Source: Paraburkholderia sp. FT54 (lineage in GTDB: Bacteria; Pseudomonadota; Gammaproteobacteria; Burkholderiales; Burkholderiaceae). Taken from it: a DNA stretch of 64,000 nt. This document shows positions 8,313 to 16,510 of this stretch, piece after piece. Position 1 is the first letter of the stretch; every line of letters begins with the position of its first letter. The notes under the pieces were generated by a model. The model was not told where the DNA came from. It saw only the letters and a program-made list of their open reading frames with translations, and ran no database searches. Location: positions 1,178,001 to 1,242,000 of the forward strand of contig NZ_CP134195.1 in NCBI RefSeq assembly GCF_031585635.1, given 5' to 3'. The position numbers were made by a program, and so were the translations under genes.

Positions 8313-8524
8313 ACAGATTCCTTACAGATAGACGGAAGAAGACGTGACGCGAAGCCACGTCGTGTCCTGATTGAGCGTTTTATAACATGCCGGGTTCCCT
8401 GGGCCGCAGCAGCAAGGCGCGTGCCCGACACGGGACGGCGCGAGCGGCAGCGAAGCAGGCGGGACGGCACGAGGCGGATCGGAGGCGCCTGCCGGGTACC
8501 GCCGATGCATGCCCTTGGCCACCC

Positions 8525-9235
8525 CTAGCGGGGCGGCAGCGCCCGCGACGGATCGATGGAACGGCCCTGATAGCGCAGTTCGAAGTGCAGCATGACGCGG
8601 TCGGTATCCGTGTCGCCCATCTCGGCAATTTTCTCGCCGCGCGTGACCGATTGGCCTTCCTTCACCAGCAGCGCGCGGTTGTGCGCGTAGGCGGTCAGAT
8701 ATTCGGCGTTGTGCTTGAGAATCAACAGATTGCCGTAGCCGCGCAAGCCGTTGCCGGCGTACACCACCGTGCCGGGCGCCGCGGCGATGACGGGCGTTCC
8801 CGCTGCCGCCGAAATATCGATGCCCTTCGAATTGCCGCCGTCGAAACGCCGGATGACCGTGCCGTCGGCTGGCCATACCAGCGAGATCGTCGAAGCGGGC
8901 GCCGCGGCCGGCGCGCTTTCGGCGGGCGCCGGGCGCGGCGTGGCCGAAGCGCTGCCGGCTCCGCTGCTGCGCACCGCGCCACTGGCCGATGGCGCGCCGC
9001 CCGGCGGCGCGACGCGCAGCACCTGGCCGACCTCGATGCTGTCCGGATTGGTCAGATTGTTCCAGCGCACGATGCTTTGCATCGACTGCCGGTTACTGCG
9101 CGCGATCTTCGACAGCGTATCGCCCCGTTCCACCCGATAAAAGCCCGGCCCCACCGGCGCCGACCCGCACGCGGCGAGCAGTGCCACCACCGACGCGCAG
9201 GCAAGCCGCTTCATCATTCTTGTTGTGCTAAGCAT
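8525..9235 (-). CDS. LysM/M23 peptidase-family lipoprotein (NlpD/EnvC-like)
   Basis: Envelope lipoprotein: a hydrophobic leader with lipobox LLAAC (Cys20 from the chosen start), then a LysM domain (FYRVERGDTLSKIARSN ... GQVLRV), an Ala/Pro/Ser-rich linker and a C-terminal M23 fold. The usual M23 metal ligands HxxxD and HxH appear altered: the segments read GNSKGIDIS and MLHFELRY, with the family's first His missing. It is therefore probably a degenerate activator of amidases, as in NlpD/EnvC, rather than an active endopeptidase. The start at 9235 is chosen for a GAGGTCC ribosome site. A second NlpD-like copy is usual in this group; the typical nlpD partners (surE, pcm, rpoS) are absent here. 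Confidence 0.82.
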   Translation of the reverse strand: MLSTTRMMKRLACASVVALLAACGSAPVGPGFYRVERGDTLSKIARSNRQSMQSIVRWNNLTNPDSIEVGQVLRVAPPGGAPSASGAVRSSGAGSASATPRPAPAESAPAAAPASTISLVWPADGTVIRRFDGGNSKGIDISAAAGTPVIAAAPGTVVYAGNGLRGYGNLLILKHNAEYLTAYAHNRALLVKEGQSVTRGEKIAEMGDTDTDRVMLHFELRYQGRSIDPSRALPPR

Positions 9236-9441
9236 TGGACCTCGCAAAGCGCTGCCGCGCGCCGATCCCGATCACGCGGCAGGTAGATACAAAGCGCTCG
9301 ATTCTAACGGTTTTGCGCTGCAACACGCGAAAAGCGGACAACGCGGCGGCCCCTCGCGGGGCGGCATGCGGCGAAATGCAGCGAATTGGCCGCAAATTCC
9401 GCCTCAAAACCGACCGCGCGACCCGGTCTGAATCCCTGCAA

Positions 9442-10350
9442 TCAACCCAGCCTGGCGACGCTGATACGCAGCGCGGCGACCTCGGTCTGCCCCGGTTCGA
9501 GCCAGCGCAGGCCCCTGCGGTTGTGAATCGCGTCCGGCAGCCCGAGCCACGGTTCGACACAGTAGAAGTCCGACTCCGCGGCTTCGGTCCAGGTCGTCAC
9601 TGCGTACCAGGGCACCGAGCCCGGCCGTTGCAGGTCGATGGTGACGAGCCGGTCGAGACCCGGCGCGACGAGCCGCACCGGTTGCTCCGGCGTGCCGACG
9701 AGGCAATGGAAGCGATCGTGGATGCGCGCCTCGTCGAGCGTGTAGCGCGCTTCGCCCGGCTCGGCGGCGCTGATCGAACCGTCCTGCTGCTGATAGCACC
9801 GCTCGGTGCGCGGCAATTCCAGCGAGGTCTCGCCGCGCTGTGTGTGCGGCAACGTGAAATAGAAGTGATGGCCGGCGTAGTAGGGCAGGCGCGCATCGCC
9901 GGTGTTGGTGGTGGTGAACGTGACGTCGAGCGTGTGCGCATCCACGAGGGTGTACGCGGCCTCGAAACGGAAGCCGAATGGATAGCCGCCGCGGGTCGCC
10001 TCGCTGTCGGTCAGGATCATGCGCAGGCCGGCGCCATGCACGTCGGCGTGGGCTTCGAACGGCAGGTCGCGGGCGAAGCCGTGCATGGGCAGCTCGCGCA
10101 CCGTGCCCTGAGCGTCACGCCAGTAACCGATCTTGCCGTCGACGCGATGCCGGCCGAGAAACGGGAACAGCAGCGGATTGCCACCGCGAATGCGCGCCGG
10201 CTGGCTCCAGTCGGCCTGCTCCGGCCAATGGATGACTTCTTCGCCGTCGATCGTCCACGACATCAGACGGCCGCCGGCTTGCGGCGCGAAGCGGAGCACG
10301 GAGGCATCCTGGGCGATCTCGAGAATGTCCTGTTGCGGGGAGAGGGGCAT
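9442..10350 (-). CDS. Aldose 1-epimerase family protein (GalM-like)
   Basis: A 302-residue galactose-mutarotase-superfamily beta-sandwich. Seen: GGNPLLFPFLGRHR near residue 56, MHGFARDLPF (His of the substrate site), PYYAGHHFYF and a late FYCVEPWLGLPDAIH with the catalytic-region Glu. The enzyme would interconvert alpha and beta anomers of a free or phosphorylated sugar. The GHHFYF/CVEPW arrangement resembles the YeaD/LacX-type branch more than classical GalM. It is monocistronic, so the substrate is unknown. Confidence 0.85.
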   Translation of the reverse strand: MPLSPQQDILEIAQDASVLRFAPQAGGRLMSWTIDGEEVIHWPEQADWSQPARIRGGNPLLFPFLGRHRVDGKIGYWRDAQGTVRELPMHGFARDLPFEAHADVHGAGLRMILTDSEATRGGYPFGFRFEAAYTLVDAHTLDVTFTTTNTGDARLPYYAGHHFYFTLPHTQRGETSLELPRTERCYQQQDGSISAAEPGEARYTLDEARIHDRFHCLVGTPEQPVRLVAPGLDRLVTIDLQRPGSVPWYAVTTWTEAAESDFYCVEPWLGLPDAIHNRRGLRWLEPGQTEVAALRISVARLG

Positions 10351-10597
10351 GGTCGATGGACTGATGAGTAAGAGGTTGAAGGCAGATGCAGGTGGCCCGG
10401 AGACGGGGCCATCCTGGCCTGCGAGCGTCGGAATTTCCTGCGCGGCGCTGCGCGAGAGAATGATTTTGCGCTGCTTTCCGCTACGGGGAAACCCTTCTGG
10501 GGAAATTGCGGGTGTCGCCGCAAGGTCGTCCTTGCTGATAATTCGTCAGACTGCTCGGCAACTTCGACGACCGGGCGAGACCGCCTCAGGAGGCTCC

Positions 10598-10684
10598 ATG
10601 GATCTCGCAATGGCAATGGGTGTGGCTTTGTTCGGCATGTTCGCGGCAAGCACGGTCTACTTCTTTTACAAGCTCGAACGCTGA
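10598..10684 (+). CDS. 28-residue single-helix membrane peptide
   Basis: The frame reads MDLAMAMGVALFGMFAASTVYFFYKLER: one transmembrane helix covering nearly the whole peptide, with a charged C-terminal end. A near-perfect ribosome site CAGGAGG lies 5 bases before the ATG, much stronger than expected by chance. An intrinsic terminator follows about 120 bases later. This has the form of small inner-membrane subunits or stress peptides, but I cannot name the family. Confidence 0.6.
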   Translation: MDLAMAMGVALFGMFAASTVYFFYKLER

Positions 10685-11007
10685 TCCGGGACATCGCGTA
10701 CCGCCTTGCCTGCTCGGCAAAGAGCGTCCCTCCGGGTTGACGATTCTTCCGCCGGGACACTGCACGTAGTTCTTCACATCACGTCATTCTGCTTATCACA
10801 CAGGGCGGCCATGCACGGCGGCCCTTTCTTTTTCTGTAGCGTAACAACGGTTTCGAGTTGTGACGCGACGCACAATATTTCCCCGAATGCGGTTCAAACG
10901 CTTGGCGCTGACATTGCAGCCAGGCATAATCGGTGCGCCTTTGAAGCGCCCGCGGATTCCTTATCCGGTGGGCTTGTCCCCGACATTTTCCTTACAAGGA
11001 CGCCCGC
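10685..11007. other. Intergenic region between the small membrane peptide and uppP
   Basis: Contains the terminator at 10803-10834 and, right of it, the presumed promoter and leader of uppP. No further gene is supported. Confidence 0.5.
10803..10834 (+). terminator. Intrinsic terminator after the 28-residue peptide
   Basis: Hairpin GGGC-G-GCC, loop ATGCAC, GGC-G-GCCC (one G-G mismatch), followed by TTTCTTTTTC. Confidence 0.65.
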
Positions 11008-11838
11008 GTGAACCTGTCGTTTCTCATTTTCCTGAGCGTGCTGCAAGGCGTCACCGAACTGTTTCCGGTGAGCAGCCTCGGCCATACGTTGCTCGTTCCC
11101 GCACTGTTCGGTATGCATATCGACAAACACGCGCCGCAATTGCTGCCGTTCCTCGTCGCGTTGCATCTGGGCACGGCGCTCGCGCTGCTGTGGTACTTCC
11201 GCAAGCGCTGGTGCGCGCTGGTGCGTGGCTTCTTCGCGTCGTTTGGCGGCCGTCGCAACGAGGACGCGCACATGATGTGGGCGCTCATCATCGGCACGAT
11301 TCCGGCAGGTCTGGTCGGTCTGGTGCTGGAAAAACGGCTGGAACGGCTTTTTCACGATCTGCGGATCGTCGCGATCGCGCTGATCGTCAACGGTGTGCTG
11401 CTGTGGTTCGGCGATCGCCTGCAGCGTTCGCGCGCGCATCAGGCGCCGGAAAAGCTGAGTTTCGGGCAGGCGTTTTTCGTCGGTCTGGCGCAGATCGGCG
11501 CGTTGATTCCAGGCTTCTCGCGTAGCGGTCTGACCATGATCGCCGGCAATGCGGCCGGCCTGACGGCGGAGAAGTCGGCGGAGTTCTCATTCCTGCTCGG
11601 CACGCCGATCATTTTCGCGGCCGGCGTGCTCGAGCTGCCGAAGCTGTTCCATGCGCCGGGCCAACTCGCCGACGCGTTGCTCGGCGGCGTGCTGACGGCG
11701 ATCGCCGCGTATCTCAGCGTGCGTTTCCTGATGCGCTATTTCGAAGGCCGCGGACGTCTGGCGTCGTTCGGCGTGTATTGCGTGATCGCCGGCATCGTGT
11801 TCCTCGGCTGGTTCATGCTGCATCCGCAACCGGTCTGA
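11008..11838 (+). CDS. uppP: Undecaprenyl-diphosphate phosphatase UppP/BacA
   Basis: Inner-membrane enzyme that recycles undecaprenyl pyrophosphate to the monophosphate carrier for peptidoglycan and other polymers. It has 276 residues and about eight helices. Both active-site motifs are visible: [10 protein letters not shown] at 17-26 (family consensus E-x-L-P-I/V-S-S-T-x-H, here with Leu for the usual Thr) and PGFSRSG at 168-174. The start is GTG with AAGGA upstream. Overproduction of this family gives bacitracin resistance. Burkholderia genomes often carry more than one copy, so this may not be the only one. Confidence 0.92.
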   Translation: MNLSFLIFLSVLQGVTELFPVSSLGHTLLVPALFGMHIDKHAPQLLPFLVALHLGTALALLWYFRKRWCALVRGFFASFGGRRNEDAHMMWALIIGTIPAGLVGLVLEKRLERLFHDLRIVAIALIVNGVLLWFGDRLQRSRAHQAPEKLSFGQAFFVGLAQIGALIPGFSRSGLTMIAGNAAGLTAEKSAEFSFLLGTPIIFAAGVLELPKLFHAPGQLADALLGGVLTAIAAYLSVRFLMRYFEGRGRLASFGVYCVIAGIVFLGWFMLHPQPV

Positions 11839-11897
11839 TCACGTTCGCCGTGTCCGGTAGCGCGTGCTGGTGGATACGGAACGATCGGTTATAATCC

Positions 11898-11930
11898 GGG
11901 CCCGGCTCAACCTGCCGGGCCCGTTTGTTT
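11898..11930 (+). terminator. Intrinsic terminator downstream of uppP
   Basis: Perfect 9-bp stem GGGCCCGGC (11898-11906) and GCCGGGCCC (11914-11922), followed by GTTTGTTT. A TATAAT hexamer at 11890-11895 immediately before it is probably coincidental but could be a -10 box. Confidence 0.7.
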
Positions 11931-12126
11931 GCTGACTGGCAACGGCCGGTCCGGCCCGTGGCAGTCTCTTCTGTGCAAGCGTGGATTTCCCGTCCGCGGC
12001 ACGGTCAGTTAGAATTTCGGTATTCCACGAACCCTGTGGCCGGCTGGTGTACAGGTTCCGATGCCCGAGGGCGGGTTCTCATTGCGGGCGATGCACGTTG
12101 TGGTGGTTGCATCGCCTCACTTCAAT

Positions 12127-12203
12127 ACGGCAGTAGCTCAGCTGGATAGAGCATCGGCCTTCTAAGCCGAGGGTGGGGGGTTCGAGTCCCTCCTGCCGTA
12201 CCA
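12127..12203 (+). tRNA. tRNA-Arg (anticodon TCT)
   Basis: A 77-base gene with encoded CCA. The acceptor stem is ACGGCAG paired with CTGCCGT, the D arm GCTC/GAGC, the anticodon stem TCGGC/GCCGA with loop CTTCTAA (anticodon TCT), and the T arm has GGTTCGAGTCC. The gene borders a segment with integrase and transposase remnants, and tRNA 3' ends are common insertion targets for integrative elements. Confidence 0.97.
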
Positions 12204-12627
12204 ATAAAATCAATGAGTTGCATTGACTTTTTTCGTTTTCATTTCGGGTTTGATTTTTCATGTAGGCAGGTGTAGGTTTTTGCCGCATACGCGACTGCCT
12301 CTGTCGCACAAGTCCCGAACCAGCGCTCGATGGACTCCACCGCTGCAATGCCGTCCGCTGCCTCATCCGGGGCAAGTTGAATTTGAGGGCTGCTACTTGA
12401 GCGGACATGTGAATGAATTCGGTTACTGCGCGTAGCAGTTTCCGTTGCCAGCGGGTCATTCGTGATGCGTAGGCCGGAGGTTTGATTCCTCTTTCCGGCA
12501 ATCGCCGAATATTCTCCAAGTCTTCTCTGGCTAATCTGACGGGGTTCTCAGGGGCACGTGTGGTCGGTTATCACAACCGTTATCGCATACGGTCACACAC
12601 ATGCCCTTGCTACGTATCTCCCCAATC
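12204..12627. other. Non-coding debris downstream of tRNA-Arg
   Basis: About 420 bases with mixed composition and no intact gene. A minus-strand open frame here runs through the antisense of the tRNA and is spurious. No direct repeat of the tRNA 3' end (an attachment-site duplication) is obvious downstream. The segment looks like the worn junction of an integrated element. Confidence 0.45.
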
Positions 12628-12771
12628 ATGTCCGTCGCACTCAAACATAGCTGGAAGAAGCCTAATAGCTCGCTTCTCTATTTCCGCCTCCACGTTCCGG
12701 ACGACATTAAGCCACTGCTCATCGCCGCTGGGTCTCGCATGCCTGGAAGCCCTTCTATGTGGTCGCCCTGA
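12628..12771 (+). pseudogene. Tyrosine-integrase N-terminal remnant (DUF6538-like)
   Basis: A 47-codon frame containing SSLLYFRLHVPDDIKPLL, which fits the DUF6538 N-terminal domain of phage or island integrases (pattern YYFRRRVPxDLRxxLG). After about residue 34 the frame is lost; a different frame continues with FYVVALKTSDVSGSD, resembling the following integrase segment (SLKTSDxxEA). No catalytic R-H-R-Y domain is present. It lies on the plus strand just past the tRNA-Arg 3' end, as expected for an island integrase. The family call rests on a short match. Confidence 0.45.
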
Positions 12772-13024
12772 AGACCTCGGACGTCAGCGGATCCGATACC
12801 CTTACGGAGGGAGCGTCTGCGTGCAGAGAGTGCGTATCCGACGGGCCCTCGTCGACCCGTAAACGTCTCTGGCGACGCATGCCGGGCGAGCGAACTCACG
12901 AATTGAAACGGTGCTCAGTTCGATCGTAGCAATTCTGATGTCCAAGCACCGGGCGGCAGTACAATTCTGGGACACCGTTCTGGATGACGTTCCAAGTCCT
13001 CAGAAACTCCGCGAAGAAACGCAT

Positions 13025-14047
13025 ATGCGCTGGATATGGACCGCTGGGGCCTTCAGCATCTTGGCTGGCTATGTCGCGATGCTTTCCGGCTGCGCAAGCA
13101 TGGACCAGAAGCAGTCGGACGTCTATCGGCGCGAGAGCGGTGGCAAGCTTGAATTTTGGAGAACGGTGTCCGAAGCCTCCAAGATCCATTGGGCCTACGC
13201 CTGGGCCGCGGTTGCGGCGTATCAGGATTCAGACGACCCCAAGCGTCAGCCGCTGAAAACGAGCGCAACGTGTCCAGAGCCTCACGCATTCCTTACCCAA
13301 CGGGGGTGGGTGCAGTGGAAGCAAATGCCTTCACTCGAACCGCGTGCGGGAGAAGGGTATGCGGCGGCAGCCGAGGAGATGCGCGACGTTCACCTAAGGG
13401 CGGAGATATGGTCGAATGATAAAACGAAGCAGGTTATCGTTGCATTTGGTGGTACGGCTGCCAGCAGCATGGACGACTGGAGGGCGAACTTCAGATGGTT
13501 CCTTGCGTTATCCGACTCCAAGGACGAATACACCGTATTGACCGACACCTTTGTGCCGACATTCGTCGCCGAGTATCTGCGGCTCGAGGCAAATCCTGAA
13601 TGGGCGTGGCTTAAGGACGCTCATGTCGTATCCACTGGCCATTCTCTTGGCGGGGGGCTTTCACAGCGGTTCGCATACTCGTTGCGAGCAATCAGCGGTG
13701 TCCCAACCGTCAAAGAGGTCTACGCCTTCGATCCCTCGCCGGTCTCGGGAAAGCGCAGCTCTCCGAACTTTTCAGAGCAAGCTGATGGCCTCACCATCTA
13801 TCGGATCTACAACCGGGGCGAGATCCTCGCCAGCTTGCGTTCCCTTGTGCGTTTCGGCAATCCAGGGGATCGAAGAAATCAGGGGCAGACATGGATCGAC
13901 ATCCGCTACCGTGACAACTGGAGCTGGAGGACGCTCCTTCCATCCGGCTCTGTGCACGCGCATGGCATATACGACTTGGCGTGCTTCATGGCGATGAGCC
14001 TTCCGGAAACCGACTTGCAAGCCTGTATGGGCAATGCGGATGGCTGA
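13025..14047 (+). CDS. Lipase-like alpha/beta-hydrolase lipoprotein
   Basis: A 340-residue secreted lipoprotein. The signal ends in lipobox MLSGC (Cys23). A class-3-lipase-like core has the nucleophile elbow GHSLG at 205-209 (Ser207), a strand VIVAFGGT at about 137-144 that would form the oxyanion region, a candidate acid in YAFDPSP (Asp236) and a late His in SVHAHGIYDL. It likely hydrolyses an ester or lipid at the cell envelope. An in-frame extension to 12911 lacks a signal and was not used; the ribosome site before the chosen ATG is weak. It lies between element remnants, so horizontal acquisition is likely. No effector or immunity partner is apparent. Confidence 0.75.
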   Translation: MRWIWTAGAFSILAGYVAMLSGCASMDQKQSDVYRRESGGKLEFWRTVSEASKIHWAYAWAAVAAYQDSDDPKRQPLKTSATCPEPHAFLTQRGWVQWKQMPSLEPRAGEGYAAAAEEMRDVHLRAEIWSNDKTKQVIVAFGGTAASSMDDWRANFRWFLALSDSKDEYTVLTDTFVPTFVAEYLRLEANPEWAWLKDAHVVSTGHSLGGGLSQRFAYSLRAISGVPTVKEVYAFDPSPVSGKRSSPNFSEQADGLTIYRIYNRGEILASLRSLVRFGNPGDRRNQGQTWIDIRYRDNWSWRTLLPSGSVHAHGIYDLACFMAMSLPETDLQACMGNADG

Positions 14048-14074
14048 AGGCTTCTGGAAGCTGTCGTTGTCCGC

Positions 14075-14300
14075 CCGGTCCCTTGGCCGGTCGTAGTGGC
14101 TCACGCTGCCCTGTGGCTCGACCTTCAGCGCGGAAGGCCTGCGGAGTATGCAGCGGCGGCGCAGGCGGTCTGTCGAGTAGCCGGCTCAGGATGTTCGGCA
14201 CCGTCTGATTGTTCGGTGCTCCATCTTCAAACGCGAACTCGACTGCCGCGAGCACCATCTGTTCGTCGTGCAACAGGTTCGAATGCTGCTCCTTCTGCAC
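14075..14300 (-). pseudogene. IS21-family IstA transposase C-terminal remnant
   Basis: The minus-strand frame reads MVLAAVEFAFEDGAPNN followed by QTVPNILSRLLDRPPAP, matching the typical IstA end (VLxAVELALExGAPSxxxVLNxLxRL). A frame change near 14120 then gives LKVEPQGSVSHYDRPR, equivalent to the usual terminal LxVEPxADVxRYDxLR. Only the last ~75 residues remain; neither the DDE core nor IstB is present. The fragment abuts the 3' end of the lipase gene. Confidence 0.5.
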
Positions 14301-14361
14301 CGCAAGAGCATTGACTGTTTCGCCATTCGCTTCAACATTGCTGATGCGAGAATGTGATGTG

Positions 14362-16002
14362 TTACTTCAGCCCGACGCCCCAAAACCTCGTTGGTCCGAA
14401 CGGATCGATCCTGAAACCGGTGATGTCGCGCGACAGCGGTTGATAGACAGTCGAATGCGCAATCGGCGTGAAAGGTACCTGGTCCTTAAAAATCGCCTGT
14501 GCCTGAAGATAGTCGGCGGTGCGAGCTTCGACGTCCGTTGTCGCACGAGCCTGTTTAATCAGGTTGTCGAACGGCCGATAGCACCACTTAGCGAAGTTGC
14601 TGCCCTGAACAGCGTCACAGCCTAGCAGCACGCCTAGCCAGTCGTCGGGATCACCGTAGTCGCCCGTCCAGCCGATAAGCAGCGCGTCGTGCTCGCCCGC
14701 TCGCGCGCGGCGAATGTACTCACCCCACTCGAACGTCACGATGCGCGCCTTGACGCCGATTTTGGCCCAGTCCGCCTGGATCATTTCGGCCATCAGCCGG
14801 GCATTCGGGTTATAGGGGCGCTGCACCGGCATTGCCCATAGATCAAGTTCAAAGCCATCAGGATAGCCCGCTTCGGCAAGTAACGCCTTCGCTTTCGCGG
14901 CATCATATGGGGCATCCTTTAAATTGTTGGCGTAGGCCCATTGAGTCGGCGGCATTGGATTCGTCGCGAGCCGCCCGCCGCCCTGATACACCGATTCAAT
15001 AATGGCGCGCTTGTTAATCGTCATGTCGAGCGCGCGGCGAACTGCGAGCGTGTCAAGTGGCTTCTTTGTCGTGTTATACGCAAGATAGCCAAGATTGAAG
15101 CCTACCTGGCTCGGCAACTGCAGATTGGTATCGGTGCGAATTCCGGCGATGTCCGCAGGGCGTGGATAGCTCATGACCTGGCATTCTCCGTTGCGCAATT
15201 TTTGCAGTCGCACGGCGGGGTCGACCGTAATGGCGAAGATCAACCTACGTACCTGCACGATGCCGGCCTGCCAGTAGCCGGGATTGCCGTCAAAGCGGAT
15301 CTGTGCGTCCTTCGTATAGCTGCGAAAAATAAACGGCCCGGTGCCAACGGGAAACTGGTTGATGTCGCGTGCATTGCCGTTAGCCAAAAGACTATCCGCG
15401 TATTCGCGCGAGAGTATCGACGTGAAGGGCATCGCAACTTTTTGCAGAAACGGTGCATCGACTTTCGCAAGCGTAAAACGCACGGTGTAGGGATCAGATG
15501 CTTCAATATTTGTAATGTTCGCGGCGAGGCCTAGATCACGGAAATACGGAAACACGACAGGATAAGCCTTGTGAAATGGCTGTTCCGGATCGAGCATGCG
15601 TTGATAGGTGAAGAGGACATCGTCGGCATTGAAGTCGCGCGTCGGCTTGAAATAGGCCGTGGTCTGGAACTTCACGCCGTGCCGTAGATGGAACGTGTAT
15701 TGGCGTCCATCGGGCGAGATGTCCCAGCTTTCCGCAAGACCTGGTTCCACTCCCGGGCCATCTCGTTTGAATTCGACGAGCCGGTTATAGGAGGTATAAG
15801 CGGCCGCGCTTGCCTCGACACTCGTCGTGTATTGCGCCGGGTCGAAACCGGCGGGACTCGCTTCAGAGCAATAGACGATTGTTTTATCCGGCAGAGTGTC
15901 AGCGGCGCGAGTGTTCGACAAAGCACAACATCCAGCGAAAGTGAGATATAGCATCGCCATTCGAGGCCAATTGCCAAAACGCCGCGTGTGTCGTATGTGC
16001 AT
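14362..16002 (-). CDS. Periplasmic peptide-binding protein (SBP_bac_5 / DppA type)
   Basis: A 546-residue solute-binding protein of ABC peptide transporters. It has a signal peptide (hydrophobic core LYLTFAGCCAL, cut near NTRAAD), then the family opening KTIVYCSEASPAGFDPAQY, the motif WDISPDGRQYTFHLRHGVKF and QFPVGTGPFIF. The late segment LLIGWTGDYGDPDDWL resembles dipeptide-binding proteins DppA. No permease or ATPase genes are adjacent, so it must work with a transporter elsewhere or serve another role such as haem or peptide capture. Upstream and downstream regions are element debris. Confidence 0.88.
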   Translation of the reverse strand: MHIRHTRRFGNWPRMAMLYLTFAGCCALSNTRAADTLPDKTIVYCSEASPAGFDPAQYTTSVEASAAAYTSYNRLVEFKRDGPGVEPGLAESWDISPDGRQYTFHLRHGVKFQTTAYFKPTRDFNADDVLFTYQRMLDPEQPFHKAYPVVFPYFRDLGLAANITNIEASDPYTVRFTLAKVDAPFLQKVAMPFTSILSREYADSLLANGNARDINQFPVGTGPFIFRSYTKDAQIRFDGNPGYWQAGIVQVRRLIFAITVDPAVRLQKLRNGECQVMSYPRPADIAGIRTDTNLQLPSQVGFNLGYLAYNTTKKPLDTLAVRRALDMTINKRAIIESVYQGGGRLATNPMPPTQWAYANNLKDAPYDAAKAKALLAEAGYPDGFELDLWAMPVQRPYNPNARLMAEMIQADWAKIGVKARIVTFEWGEYIRRARAGEHDALLIGWTGDYGDPDDWLGVLLGCDAVQGSNFAKWCYRPFDNLIKQARATTDVEARTADYLQAQAIFKDQVPFTPIAHSTVYQPLSRDITGFRIDPFGPTRFWGVGLK

Positions 16003-16368
16003 CTCATCACCGTTCGCTGACGACTGATGGACATTTCAAGGAAGATCTCGCGCTGAGCGACGCCCCTAAGGGAGAGACAGGACGTCGCGCAGGACGAGAC
16101 CAGTATAGGCAGCAACCCTCGCGCTCACAATTCAAAAGTTCTTAAGGATTTCTTCTGCATCACTGCTCATTTATCGCTGTAGCGCCCTAAAAGTGTGCAG
16201 TGCCTGGATCTGCGTTTAACGAACGATCCGACGAGTCGACTTTGGCGCACAACGTCGCGGCAAGTCCTGCAAGCGTACAGGCGATGGCATGCGAGCTGTA
16301 CCGATATGGGATGACAAGAACACGTGGATCGCAGCTGCTTCCGTTGCTCAACGCGCCAGAGGATCACT
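16003..16368. other. Intergenic region upstream of the peptide-binding protein
   Basis: About 365 bases. The part nearest the binding-protein gene should hold its promoter; an AT-richer patch lies at 16125-16160. Open frames here have no supported starts or motifs. Confidence 0.4.
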
Positions 16369-16510
16369 ATGTACATTTTGCTTACCGGGCCGGCGCTACT
16401 TTTCCGTGAAGGCATTGCGCGTCTGCTTGGTGAGTTCGCACTAGAGGCCGAAGTGCGTCCGTGCAATTGCCTCACGTCGGACTGGCGGCGAGCGCAAACC
16501 CGATTGCGTA
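16369..16510 (+). pseudogene. Response-regulator receiver N-terminal fragment
   Basis: The frame starts MYILLTGPALLFREGIARLL, which aligns with the opening of LuxR-type receiver domains (MxILLxDDHALFREGLxxLL) but with the acidic pair replaced by Gly-Pro. Similarity stops after about 35 residues, and no phosphoacceptor Asp or HTH follows. It is best read as a decayed fragment; the match is short. Confidence 0.35.

Noticed and set aside
11890..11895. TATAAT just before the uppP terminator as a promoter for tRNA-Arg
   Set aside because: It is 230 bases from the tRNA, has no good -35 and would be followed at once by a terminator hairpin.
12470..12500. tRNA T-arm-like sequence GGTTTGATTCC near 12478 as a possible attachment-site copy
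   Set aside because: It does not match the tRNA-Arg 3' end base for base and lacks the acceptor sequence, so no att duplication can be claimed.
12079..12519. A 146-codon minus-strand frame with a stretch GLEPPTLGLEGRCS through the tRNA
   Set aside because: It is the antisense translation of tRNA-Arg, a well-known false gene in databases; the remainder has no protein features.
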